A stretch of 6,739 bases of DNA. Origin: JBNJEM01 sp051745935 (GTDB lineage: Bacteria; Planctomycetota; Planctomycetia; Pirellulales; Pirellulaceae). Every line of letters starts with the position of its first letter. The first letter of the stretch is position 1. This document shows positions 1 through 6,521 of the stretch, piece by piece. A model generated the notes under the pieces. The model was not told where the DNA came from. It made no database searches and was given only the letters and a program-made list of their open reading frames with translations. Where the stretch lies: assembly GCA_051745935.1 (NCBI GenBank), contig JBNJEM010000445.1:1-6739 (forward strand), in the 5' to 3' direction. The position numbers and the translations under genes are program-made.

Positions 1-447
1 GTGACAGGAACCGGTCATGTGCATGGTGTTCCCGCTCCGCGAGGCGAGACGGGCCCTGGTTGGTGTCAAGAGTCGTTTCAAAATATCCATGAGGCTCTCC
101 GGTGTCGAGCTGAGTGGGCGCCGGGCGCGCGGGTCGGGTGGCTTGGAATAGGGTCCGAGAAGATCATCGGCCGTGGAGACCCGGATGGTCTTTCCGGTAG
201 GCCAATCCAGCGAGGGATACCGTTCGTCCTTGATCACGGCGTAGTGCCGATCTCCAATACGACGCACAATCGTGTCGATCGTGGCCATGTCCCACTGAAA
301 CAGTTCGCGAGGTGGATCGGCGAACGTCTTCAAGTCCCGCGATGTGGTGTACAACGCCCGTTGGCCGGCCCAGTACGGTTCAGGGAGGTCGGTCTCTCCT
401 AGCTGATGCGTCGTGTGCCAGGTCAGCAGATACCGAGAAAATCGTGC
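1..447 (-). pseudogene. GH43-like glycosidase fragment, lacks its N-terminus
   Basis: On the minus strand the frame open from 447 to 1 encodes a stretch typical of five-bladed beta-propeller glycosidases of the GH43 (arabinosidase/xylosidase-like) type. Near its start is a YLLTWHTTH segment, then RALYTTSRDLKTF, the DMATIDTIVRRIGDRHYAVIKD region with the expected Ile-Asp, then KTIRVSTADDLLGPYSKP. In intact family members these come in this order and are preceded by a 50-100 residue blade carrying a catalytic Asp. Here an in-frame TGA (448-450) stands immediately upstream, no start codon lies before the homology, and the first in-frame ATG is inside it. After GPYSKP the familiar pattern fades, although the frame stays open to the window edge, so a frameshift or further decay there is likely. 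The role of intact relatives is trimming arabinose- or xylose-type side chains. I infer a non-functional remnant. The family call is by motif only. Confidence 0.6.
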
Positions 448-933
448 TCATCAATTATGCTCAATCATAACAAGTGAGCGGGGCGCCATGTGGATAGACC
501 ATAGGAAAAGAGTTGTCCTGGGGAGAAGAATTCGTTGTTGCCAAGAATGTAGGATGGACCTGCAATGCGTTTCGGATGTGGATAGTGGAAACTGACGTGA
601 TGGCGAAACGCCGGCAGCCAATCTTGTCGCTGGTGAGCCGTGTTTTTCTGCGTAACCGTCAGCGTATAATATATTTGAGGCGGTTGGATTCTTCCGGGTG
701 GAAAGCTGCCCGACGCAAGCCGTCCTCCCGTTGGTCGGACTCGCGACGGACAAAGTCATCCGCGACCGGTATAGAAAAGTTGAAAACGGGAATCGCGAGC
801 GGAGCTCCACACATAGCTTAATCTGACATGCGTTTTTTTCTTAATTTTTGCAATACTGGCATGATAGCAGCCAGTGTGGCGGACGATTCGGCGGCACGTT
901 GAATTGAGCAAGTTATTCTTGAATCGAAAACGG
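448..933. other. Gene-poor stretch between the GH43 remnant and the FAD gene
   Basis: No frame here reads like a conserved protein, and the open frames on both strands overlap one another without recognisable motifs or ribosome binding sites. The stretch contains copy A of the 105-bp repeat at 669-773. An AT-rich patch lies around 830-855, followed by a 6-bp perfect hairpin (ACTGGC 855-860, GCCAGT 870-875). That hairpin lies about 60 bases downstream of the FAD gene's stop codon, but on the minus strand it is followed by an A-rich rather than T-rich run. It is therefore a poor intrinsic terminator for that gene. Confidence 0.6.
669..773 (+). repeat. 105-bp dispersed direct repeat, copy A
   Basis: This segment matches 4815-4919 in the same orientation over 105 bases with about 8-9 mismatches and no gaps. 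The two copies enclose the FAD-oxidoreductase gene and the IS91-type transposase fragment. In one forward frame copy A reads FEAVGFFRVESCPTQ then AVLPLVGLATDKVIRDRY. In that frame the two neighbouring Phe codons differ from copy B only at third positions, and later changes are conservative (T/A, D/E, V/I). That hints at an old coding origin, though the numbers are small. I do not recognise the family. A structured intergenic repeat is the alternative, since it can fold through CCGAC/GTCGG arms. Confidence 0.8.
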
Positions 934-3873
934 TCACTCCCCGGACAATACCGCCTCGGCGTGTCGAGCAAACAGGCCGCGGATGTCATGCCGATATTCT
1001 CTCAGAATTTCTTCACCAAGACCTTGATAGTCGCCGCAGCGGTAGAGCGCCCGGGCCAACACGATCTCTCGCAGGGGGCCGACGCGCCGTCGGCGGTCGC
1101 GCTTGGCATCGTACAGCGGTTCCAACTCGGTCATGACGTGCCCCCGCATCCCGGGTTTTTCCAGCAGCCGCGCCAGGGGTTCGGCGGCGGCGGACGCTTG
1201 TAGTTGCTCGAGCGCTAATGCGACCGCGCGGTGATGCGAGAGCGTCACGTCGGCGTCGAGCCGCCGCAGCCAAGCAAGGATTCCCGGGAGGCCCGCGCGG
1301 CTGCCGCTGTATCCCACCCCCAGGATCAGCGCGTCGACCGGCGTCGGCAGATGCGCGTACTCGGCCATCCGGCCCTGGAGGATCTTCGCGTCCCACCCGT
1401 CCACATTATCCAGTGCGTCCAGCAGCTCCTGGCTCACCGCCTCCTCGCCCAGGAATGCCAGCACTTTCGCGTAGGCGAGACGGGAATCTCCGGTGGCGGC
1501 GGAATGGGCTTCTTGGAGTCGAGGACGAGCCGCCTCGCCGTGTGAGAGAATAATCGCCAGTGCTTTGCAGCGTTTCTTGCGCGAAGCGGCCGAATCGCCA
1601 AAGTCGGCGACGGCCTGGCGAACCTCTGACGCGGGAAGCGGGAAGGAATCGGCATCCGTAAGGACACTTTCCGGAAGATTGCCGATCTCCACCAAGTGCC
1701 GTTGCAGCCTTTTCACGTCGATCTTCCTCGGCGTGCGGTCCTCCTGGGCGGCCATGGCGGCGGCGACGCCCGCTGCATACCCTTGGTTGTGCATGTCTTT
1801 CTGCATGCGCACCATGGCTGACGCATCGCGCAACATACTGATGCCCAGCCCGGTGACCAGCATCCCTTCGACATCGCGCGGCAACAGGCAACGATAAGGC
1901 GTGTAGCACGTCCCGCCAGGCGCGGGATGATTCGCCTTCAGCGTCTTTTCGGTATGCGGGATGAGGGCAAAGTACGGTTCGCTCGGGTATCCGTGCGAGT
2001 CGTAATCGCTGCCCGAGAGCACGATGGAGTCGGGGTAAGTACGGCCGGCAATCTGCGACAAGTAAGACAATACGTGGTCGCCCACCACGCGCCGGCGTTC
2101 CCGAGTTTGAATAAACGGCCCCATGTCGTACGCATCGGTTTCACCGGATAACCGCGCGCCGACGAACGCCCGCCACGTATCGACCATGTCCGATTCGTCA
2201 ACCAACAGGTAATCCGTGTTCACGTAGGTATTGGTGAGCGGTCGCCGGGGCAGGCCCGTTCCCTGCAGAGCAATGCTGGTGGAGTCACCACCGTACATGG
2301 AGTCGGCGCCGGCGGCGACGGCAATATCCGCGTTGCCGGTGGCGTCGATGACCACGTCAGCCAGTACCACGCCACGCCCGGCCGGGGTGGCAACAACGGC
2401 ACCACGCGTCCTCCCCTTCTCTACATAGACTCCGCATCCCAAGGTTCCCAGCCAGATCTTGCCGCCTTCCCTGCGAATTTGCCGCCGGAACCATTCCATC
2501 TTGTGTTCCGTGTTGTGCGCCTTGTCGGGAAACGGAACTTCGGCCGTGAAGCCCCGGTCCAATCCGTGATAAGGTCTTCCGATCAACCCCACGGTTCCCA
2601 CGCCGCCAAGCCCCTCCTGGTACTCCACGACCAACACCTCCGCGCCACGACGCGCGGCGCCGATGGCGGCGGACGCGCCCGAAGTGCCTCCGCCGACGAT
2701 CACCACATCCACATCCGCCCACACCGGCACGGCGGTGGGCGGTGCGGTCACCGTCTCTTCATGCACGGGGATCGGCCTGAGCCCGGTCAACGTTTCGTGA
2801 ATGTCTCCACCAGGGCGGGAGACGACGCCTGTCTTGCCGGTCACGTCAACTTCGTTCGGCCAGTCACGTTCCGCGGCATGCCGCGCCGCCGCGCGGCCCA
2901 CCGTACACCCCACCTGTTCCTGTCGATCGGGACGCATGAACGACTCAATGTCCGACCGGGGCACATCCGCCACACCGCCAATGACGTAAACGCCGTCCAC
3001 GCCCTTGGGCAGAAAGTGCCCAATGTCCGGCGAGCTTCGCCGCGACCAACGATCCGCGTCCACGCGTCCTCTAATCGAAACACCAGGCACCACTTGGATT
3101 TGGTGGGATGCCCGCAGCTGGCCCGGTCGATACGTGTCGTCCCGCATCCGCTGCTCGGCTTCGGCCCACGCGACGAAACTCTCGCCGGAGACCGGCAACC
3201 GTGTCTTATACACATAATAAAACAACGGCTGCCCATCCACCTTGATGCCGGCTGGAACCTTTCGCGCCGGCGGGATGCCGTTATCCGAACGACCGCCCAG
3301 GACGACACGGCGGCACGGTTGCTTGCCCGATCCCGGACGCCGCATTCCAGAACCGGCCAGGCGAGCAACAACGCCCATTTGCGTGGCATCGACAATGGCC
3401 TTGGAGAGGATGGCCTGGCGCCCCGCGCGATTGGCAATAACCACGCCGGCAACCTCATCCTGTTCGTCGCGCAGTACATCGGTTGCAAAGGACGCCAACA
3501 GAAAATCCACGTCGGCATCCAACAACGCGGCCTCCAAAGCACGCTTCACATGCAACGGCGTCGTGATACCATTCTCCTGAAAAACCCGCCGCGTTAACTC
3601 TCCAACCGCTTGCGTCTCCTCATCCAGCCACAGCCTTAGCGTTCCCGCCAAATCATCTCCCACATAGGTGCGCGGCGCCACCAGCAGTACCGATGCCCCC
3701 GACTCAGCGGCCTGAGTCGCCGCCGCCACCGCGCCGAGTGATCCCCCCACGACCACTACGTCGGCGCGCCGGGCCACCGGAATTTCCCGGCCGCTTTGAG
3801 GAACCCCCTCACTAACAGACGCTGTTGCCATCGCGCACATCATACCCAAACAGAGTGTTACGGCGGCCATCAT
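934..3873 (-). CDS. Exported tandem FAD-dependent oxidoreductase with helical C-terminal tail
   Basis: A 979-residue protein. Residues 1 to about 20 form a hydrophobic leader ending in small residues (MATASV), so export by the general pathway is likely. A first FAD_oxidored-like module (about 37-335) begins with VVVVGGSLGAVAAA and ends with VDGVYVIGGVADVP and the helix VGCTVGRAAARHA. A second, more complete module (about 387-715) has the dinucleotide motif VVIVGGGTSGASAA with all three glycines, DVVIDATGNADIA, a TRERRRVVGDH segment near 590, and the closing GMLVTGLGIS with QGYAAGVAAAMAA. Residues 750-979 are helix-rich and HEAT-like, without a recognised motif. Family members bind FAD and oxidise or reduce small organic substrates, often sugar-linked; the substrate cannot be read from sequence. 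The start at 3873 is supported by GGAGG nine bases upstream; a second ATG follows at once. It appears to be transcribed alone. The first module's glycine motif is degenerate, so only the second may hold the catalytic flavin. Confidence 0.9.
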   Translation of the reverse strand: MMAAVTLCLGMMCAMATASVSEGVPQSGREIPVARRADVVVVGGSLGAVAAATQAAESGASVLLVAPRTYVGDDLAGTLRLWLDEETQAVGELTRRVFQENGITTPLHVKRALEAALLDADVDFLLASFATDVLRDEQDEVAGVVIANRAGRQAILSKAIVDATQMGVVARLAGSGMRRPGSGKQPCRRVVLGGRSDNGIPPARKVPAGIKVDGQPLFYYVYKTRLPVSGESFVAWAEAEQRMRDDTYRPGQLRASHQIQVVPGVSIRGRVDADRWSRRSSPDIGHFLPKGVDGVYVIGGVADVPRSDIESFMRPDRQEQVGCTVGRAAARHAAERDWPNEVDVTGKTGVVSRPGGDIHETLTGLRPIPVHEETVTAPPTAVPVWADVDVVIVGGGTSGASAAIGAARRGAEVLVVEYQEGLGGVGTVGLIGRPYHGLDRGFTAEVPFPDKAHNTEHKMEWFRRQIRREGGKIWLGTLGCGVYVEKGRTRGAVVATPAGRGVVLADVVIDATGNADIAVAAGADSMYGGDSTSIALQGTGLPRRPLTNTYVNTDYLLVDESDMVDTWRAFVGARLSGETDAYDMGPFIQTRERRRVVGDHVLSYLSQIAGRTYPDSIVLSGSDYDSHGYPSEPYFALIPHTEKTLKANHPAPGGTCYTPYRCLLPRDVEGMLVTGLGISMLRDASAMVRMQKDMHNQGYAAGVAAAMAAQEDRTPRKIDVKRLQRHLVEIGNLPESVLTDADSFPLPASEVRQAVADFGDSAASRKKRCKALAIILSHGEAARPRLQEAHSAATGDSRLAYAKVLAFLGEEAVSQELLDALDNVDGWDAKILQGRMAEYAHLPTPVDALILGVGYSGSRAGLPGILAWLRRLDADVTLSHHRAVALALEQLQASAAAEPLARLLEKPGMRGHVMTELEPLYDAKRDRRRRVGPLREIVLARALYRCGDYQGLGEEILREYRHDIRGLFARHAEAVLSGE

Positions 3874-3882
3874 ACGGAATTC

Positions 3883-3887
3883 CCTCC
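3883..3887 (-). promoter_or_regulatory. Ribosome binding site of the FAD-oxidoreductase gene
   Basis: GGAGG on the minus strand, nine bases before the ATG at 3873-3871. This fixes the start of the long protein and its leader peptide; the adjacent second ATG (3870-3868) would be served by the same site with 12-base spacing. Confidence 0.7.
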
Positions 3888-3996
3888 CCGGGGTCGTGAC
3901 AGTCGTGTTTACAGCCCCTAACGAAACCGGGTTCCCGATCCCAAACGCTCCTGGGTGAGAGGAAACCCGAGTGGTTTTGTCGTGGCTTCCAAGTTG

Positions 3997-4017
3997 GTAA
4001 CGCGCGGAACGCGTTAC
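3997..4017. promoter_or_regulatory. Perfect 8-bp palindrome, candidate operator
   Basis: GTAACGCG (3997-4004) and CGCGTTAC (4010-4017) are exact inverted copies around the five bases CGGAA. The site lies about 125 bases before the FAD gene's ATG, just downstream of the candidate -10 box at 4036-4041, where a bound repressor would block transcription. A second palindrome with the same GTTAC/GTAAC core lies with its centre 50 bases further upstream. No regulator gene is in the window, so the cognate protein is unknown; LacI- or GntR-type binding is only a guess. Confidence 0.45.
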
Positions 4018-4035
4018 ACGCTGAAGACACCTTAC

Positions 4036-4063
4036 AGTATACCCAATATGTTACACCCCGTAA
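4036..4063 (-). promoter_or_regulatory. Candidate sigma-70-like promoter for the FAD-oxidoreductase gene
   Basis: On the minus strand TATACT (4041-4036) resembles a -10 box. TTACGG (4063-4058) lies 16 bases upstream as a weak -35; TTGTTA (4066-4061) is a better match, but with 19-base spacing. Transcription would begin near 4028, giving a leader of about 155 bases. The palindrome at 4049-4065 overlaps the -35 region and the one at 3997-4017 lies just after the start point, which supports this as a regulated promoter. The elements themselves are only moderate matches. Confidence 0.35.
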
Positions 4064-4065
4064 CA
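4049..4065. promoter_or_regulatory. Second palindrome TGTTAC-N5-GTAACA, candidate operator
   Basis: TGTTAC (4049-4054) and GTAACA (4060-4065) are exact inverted copies around ACCCC. The spacer is five bases, as in the palindrome at 3997-4017, and the GTTAC/GTAAC core is shared, but the half-sites face the other way. It overlaps the candidate -35 region of the FAD gene promoter. Centre-to-centre distance from the other palindrome is 50 bases, close to five helical turns, which would place bound proteins on a similar face of the DNA. Confidence 0.4.
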
Positions 4066-4079
4066 ACACCTGGCTCCCC

Positions 4080-4214
4080 CTCCCAAAACTCCCGCGGCTT
4101 GCCGCGGAACTTCCGCGTCAGCGCCTTCCGGGGAATCACGCACGACTTCTTCGCCTCCCGCCACTCCCCGCCCCCATCCAGCCCTCCGGCCGTGACCATC
4201 ACGTGCACGTGAAA
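4080..4214 (-). pseudogene. IS91-family transposase fragment
   Basis: The minus-strand frame reads FHVHVMVTAGGLDGGGEW then REAKKSCVIPRKALTRKFRGK. This matches the segment of IS91/IS801-type HUH transposases where a HxHxHxLVxGGG motif is followed by a tryptophan strand, the FLFPV-like strand and a (V/L)xRxFRGK helix. Family members are about 300-400 residues long and move single-stranded DNA by rolling circle. Only about 45 codons survive here, with no upstream zinc-finger part, no downstream tyrosine motif and no element ends that I can see. The frame stops at 4032 after unrelated residues. It lies in the same direction as the FAD gene, directly behind its candidate promoter, so an old insertion may have reshaped that upstream region. 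It is certainly not functional. Confidence 0.65.
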
Positions 4215-4453
4215 TCCGCTACCACCCGGATGACGAGGGAGTGTTTTCATGGTGAGAAAAATGGTGAGACGGAAAACGTAGCAGGGTTGCAATCTTGCCG
4301 CTATGGGGTCACAATTCCTATCACTCTATCAGTATCAGTCGTCCTGTATAATGAATCTCGTGGTGTCGGCCTGCTCTCCTCCTTTCTCAACCGCCCGGGG
4401 GATGCGACAGGAAACATTCACGTAACGTCGTCATCCCCGTAACCGCGTTTGCG
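4215..4453. other. Unassigned stretch behind the transposase fragment
   Basis: No recognisable protein, RNA or repeat. Open frames on both strands are short and lack ribosome binding sites. It may contain further decayed transposon sequence, since the IS91-like frame stays open to 4292 without matching the family. Confidence 0.4.
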
Positions 4454-4705
4454 ATGACTGCGTGGACACTGTCGGCGAAGGCCGACTACACGACCACATG
4501 CCTGTTGTCCTTCGATTGGGTGATCGACGCCTCGGACGAAATCCACCTGCTGCGCGTGGAGGAATCCGAGCCGGGCGATGCCCCCGTGGCCCGTTTGGTC
4601 AAAACGTTCAAGCAGTCACCCGATGTGGAACCGCAAAACGAAACACAACTCCAGGCTTTCGGAGCGTTCGTCCCAATAATGCAACTAGAAAATAACACCC
4701 TATAG
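4454..4705 (+). CDS. Unrecognised small open frame, possible gene fragment
   Basis: An 83-codon frame whose composition looks protein-like: a TTTCLLSFDWVIDASDEIHL stretch of strand character, then an acidic VEESEPGD turn, then ARLVKTFKQSPDVEP of helical character. I do not recognise a family. The frame is open upstream without a stop back to about 4355, yet has no start with a Shine-Dalgarno sequence; the ATG at 4454 is preceded by GC-rich sequence with no purine-rich site. This fits an internal piece of a longer gene better than a working small protein. It lies among other debris between the transposase fragment and copy B of the 105-bp repeat. A perfect hairpin begins 13 bases after its stop. 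Confidence 0.3.
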   Translation: MTAWTLSAKADYTTTCLLSFDWVIDASDEIHLLRVEESEPGDAPVARLVKTFKQSPDVEPQNETQLQAFGAFVPIMQLENNTL

Positions 4706-4717
4706 CAACTCCGTGCC

Positions 4718-4738
4718 ACTGCTTGCTTGCCAAGCAGT
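4718..4738. repeat. Perfect 8-bp hairpin
   Basis: ACTGCTTG (4718-4725) and CAAGCAGT (4731-4738) pair exactly around a five-base loop, 13 bases after the stop of the open frame ending at 4705. No T-run follows on either strand, so it is not a typical intrinsic terminator. It may be a remnant terminator or a chance palindrome. Confidence 0.4.
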
Positions 4739-4814
4739 TCCTCTGGATAGCGGCGCGGTGCCACGTTTCCGGGGAGGCGACGCCCTCCACCATGCCGTCG
4801 CTGACTGATAGGAA

Positions 4815-4919
4815 CTATATTTCAGGCGGTTGGATTTTTTCGGGTGGAAAGCTGCCCGACGCAAGCCGTCCTCCCGTTGGTCGGACTCGCGGCGGAGAAA
4901 ATCATCCGCGACTGGTATA
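4815..4919 (+). repeat. 105-bp dispersed direct repeat, copy B
   Basis: Second copy of the repeat at 669-773, same orientation, gap-free, about 92% identical by eye. In the frame with the most conservative changes it reads FQAVGFFRVESCPTQ then AVLPLVGLAAEKIIRDWY. The similarity to copy A stops sharply at both ends: upstream at about 4814 and downstream at about 4920, where copy B continues into a coding-looking tail (4921-5007) and copy A does not. The same region on the opposite strand reads SPTNGRTACVGQLSTRKNPT in both copies. Strand and coding status are therefore unresolved. Confidence 0.8.
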
Positions 4920-4920
4920 A

Positions 4921-5007
4921 CGGTACTGGCTGGCTGACTTGTGCGTGGAAGAAGACATTGAATTCGTGCTCGGGCACGTGCTGTTGATGCGTGAACGATC
5001 GCGATAA
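4921..5007 (+). pseudogene. Coding-looking tail of an unidentified broken gene
   Basis: Read from 4921, the sequence gives RYWLADLCVEEDIEFVLG then HVLLMRERSR and a TAA at 5005-5007. It is a neat amphipathic, acidic-then-basic helix ending in a natural-looking stop. It is in a different frame from the protein-like reading of repeat copy B just upstream, and a TAA (4918-4920) precedes it. If both belong to one ancestral gene, a frameshift lies near 4915-4925. I do not recognise the family. The piece ends 82 bases before the aldo/keto reductase start. Confidence 0.35.
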
Positions 5008-5077
5008 TTCACGGGGAAAAGAACCGTTAGCGGCTTTTTAACAAACCCTTTCCAGGTTCATCATGGTAAGACGTCTT

Positions 5078-5083
5078 GAGGAG
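5078..5083 (+). promoter_or_regulatory. Ribosome binding site that selects the start at 5090
   Basis: GAGGAG lies six bases before the ATG at 5090. The in-frame ATG at 5063, nine codons earlier, has no purine-rich sequence at a suitable distance, so 5090 is the better start. Confidence 0.75.
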
Positions 5084-5089
5084 AAGATA

Positions 5090-6151
5090 ATGTGTGCACG
5101 CCACTCGGCAGACGGCGGGAATGGGGAGCGGACACGAAGGGCATTCTTGCGACAACTGGGTCGGGGGGCCGCGGCGGGGGCCGTGGCGGCACCGTGGATC
5201 GCGCCCGTTGACGCGGATGCGCAGGGAGAAAATGCGCCATCACGCGGTGTCCGCCGGCGAGAGCTCGGAAAAACGGGCTTGAAGGTCCCGGAAGTGGGCT
5301 TTGGAGGCCACAGTTGGTCGTACAAACGGACCCCCGATGGCCGCGGTGATTATCGGCGGCTCACGATCGAGGAAGCCACGGAAATGGTCGCCGCCGGGCT
5401 GGACATGGGCGCGAATTTCTTTGATTCGTGCACCCCCATGATCGAGTCGGAAGTTCCCGGCGAGGCGTTGCGGCGGCTGGGGCGGCGAGACGACGCCATT
5501 GTCGCCGTGCGCGTGTCGCACAAGATGAAAGGCGTTCCCAACGATGTCCGAGAGGTGTACAAATGGACGGAGGACCGGCTGCGCGCATGGCAGACCGACT
5601 ACATCGACGTGTTGATGCTCAGCAACGAAGTCGATGTAACCGAGAAGTCGGGTTACTGGGATATGAGCCACTGTCTGGAAGCGTTGGACAAACTCAAGCA
5701 ACAAGGCAAGATTCGGTTTACCGGGTTCGGCAGCCATTTCGAGCCAAAGTGGTTTCTCCGCGCGTTCGAGGAATTTGGCGAGTACTTCGATTGCTGCTCC
5801 ATGCCTTACAATGTCCGGCACCGGGTGGCCGAGCAAGTCATGCCGGCGGCTAAGAAGGCGGGTCTCGGCGTGATTACGATCAAGCCGTTCGCTCGAGGAG
5901 CCCTGCTCAAAAATCGCGAGCTCAACGGCAAGGAAGCTGATCTACCTCGCGAGCTTCTCGCCTTTGTCCTTGAAAACGAATCTCTCGACGTGTGTCTGTG
6001 CGGCGTTCACACTCTGGAGCAGATGAAACACAATTTCAGCGCTTCGTGGACCGGGATCTCCTCGGACCGCCGGAAAGCTCTTCAGACATTCGCCAACGCG
6101 CCGCCGCTTCAGGGAGGTGGCATGGACTGGCTGGAGAATGGGTGGTGCTGA
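5090..6151 (+). CDS. Tat-leader aldo/keto reductase-fold protein lacking most catalytic residues
   Basis: 353 residues from the start at 5090. A twin-arginine leader is visible: TRRAFLR (about 15-21), a small-residue hydrophobic run, then APWIAP, so export in folded form is likely. The aldo/keto reductase barrel follows: RRELGKTGLKVPEVGFGG, the GANFFDS strand, DRLRAWQTDYIDVLML, GKIRFTGFGSH, CSMPYN, ITIKPFARGALL, and a cofactor-type CLCGVHTLEQMKHNFSA near 302-318. In classical members a tetrad of Asp, Tyr, Lys and His carries out NAD(P)H-linked carbonyl reduction. Aligning by eye, only Asp112 remains. The Tyr position is Met117, the Lys position Arg141 (a Lys145 lies nearby) and the His position Ser178, where LLQLH would be expected. 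It may be an altered enzyme or a binding protein. The length is normal and the frame intact, so it is not a pseudogene. It appears to be transcribed alone; no clear promoter was found upstream. Confidence 0.88.
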   Translation: MCARHSADGGNGERTRRAFLRQLGRGAAAGAVAAPWIAPVDADAQGENAPSRGVRRRELGKTGLKVPEVGFGGHSWSYKRTPDGRGDYRRLTIEEATEMVAAGLDMGANFFDSCTPMIESEVPGEALRRLGRRDDAIVAVRVSHKMKGVPNDVREVYKWTEDRLRAWQTDYIDVLMLSNEVDVTEKSGYWDMSHCLEALDKLKQQGKIRFTGFGSHFEPKWFLRAFEEFGEYFDCCSMPYNVRHRVAEQVMPAAKKAGLGVITIKPFARGALLKNRELNGKEADLPRELLAFVLENESLDVCLCGVHTLEQMKHNFSASWTGISSDRRKALQTFANAPPLQGGGMDWLENGWC

Positions 6152-6190
6152 ATCAGCGAAGGTGATTGTGCGACGTGTCCACGTGCGTTC

Positions 6191-6214
6191 GGTGGTTGGT
6201 GGTTGGTCGTTGGT
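6191..6214 (+). repeat. Short imperfect GGTTGGT tandem tract
   Basis: Three to four imperfect 7-base units of GGTTGGT type in 24 bases, about 40 bases after the aldo/keto reductase stop. It is G/T-only apart from one C. Such tracts could form G-rich structures or be slippage-prone filler; no function can be read. Confidence 0.5.
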
Positions 6215-6521
6215 GCGGGCCGCGCTTGTCCGAGTGGGGCCGGGGGATTTCGGGACAGAGTGCCTTGTGTTTGGTCCGGCTTTATTTCGTACCTGAACAT
6301 TTCGGGTGCTCGGGCTTCTCCCTCCGTACTTCATAAGGTCAGTTCTTGTCGCAAAACCATGGTCGGTCATTTGGGTTTGAACCCCCGCCTGGGAATCAAG
6401 CCCGTGGACGATTTTCAACGTAGGATCGTGGCCCTCCGAGGTTTTCGGTGAGATGTTTGCGCCGGCCTGGGCGAACCGTCATACGGATTTTGCGATCCGC
6501 GTTGAGGGCTTTTGCCGAAAA

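Noticed and set aside
851..880. Hairpin ACTGGC/GCCAGT as terminator of the FAD gene
   Set aside because: On the minus strand the hairpin is followed by A-rich, not T-rich, sequence, and the stem is only six pairs.
2479..3597. 372-codon open frame on the plus strand opposite the FAD gene
   Set aside because: It is a shadow of the GC-rich FAD-oxidoreductase frame; it has low-complexity Arg/His/Pro-rich composition and no motifs.
5025..5042. CCGTTAGCGG followed by TTTTT as an intrinsic terminator before the aldo/keto reductase
   Set aside because: The stem has only three pairs, too weak to be credible.
5063..5089. Upstream ATG at 5063 as the aldo/keto reductase start
   Set aside because: It has no Shine-Dalgarno sequence, whereas the ATG at 5090 has GAGGAG at six bases and gives a more compact Tat-type leader.
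5240..5836. 198-codon minus-strand frame opposite the aldo/keto reductase gene
   Set aside because: The plus-strand frame carries the recognisable reductase motifs and a good ribosome binding site; this one is its mirror shadow.
6191..6214. CRISPR or regular tandem array in the GGTTGGT tract
   Set aside because: There are only a few imperfect 7-base units, with no spacers and no cas genes.
6360..6420. tRNA-like T-arm around GGTTTGAACCCC
   Set aside because: No matching acceptor, D or anticodon stems could be folded around it on either strand.
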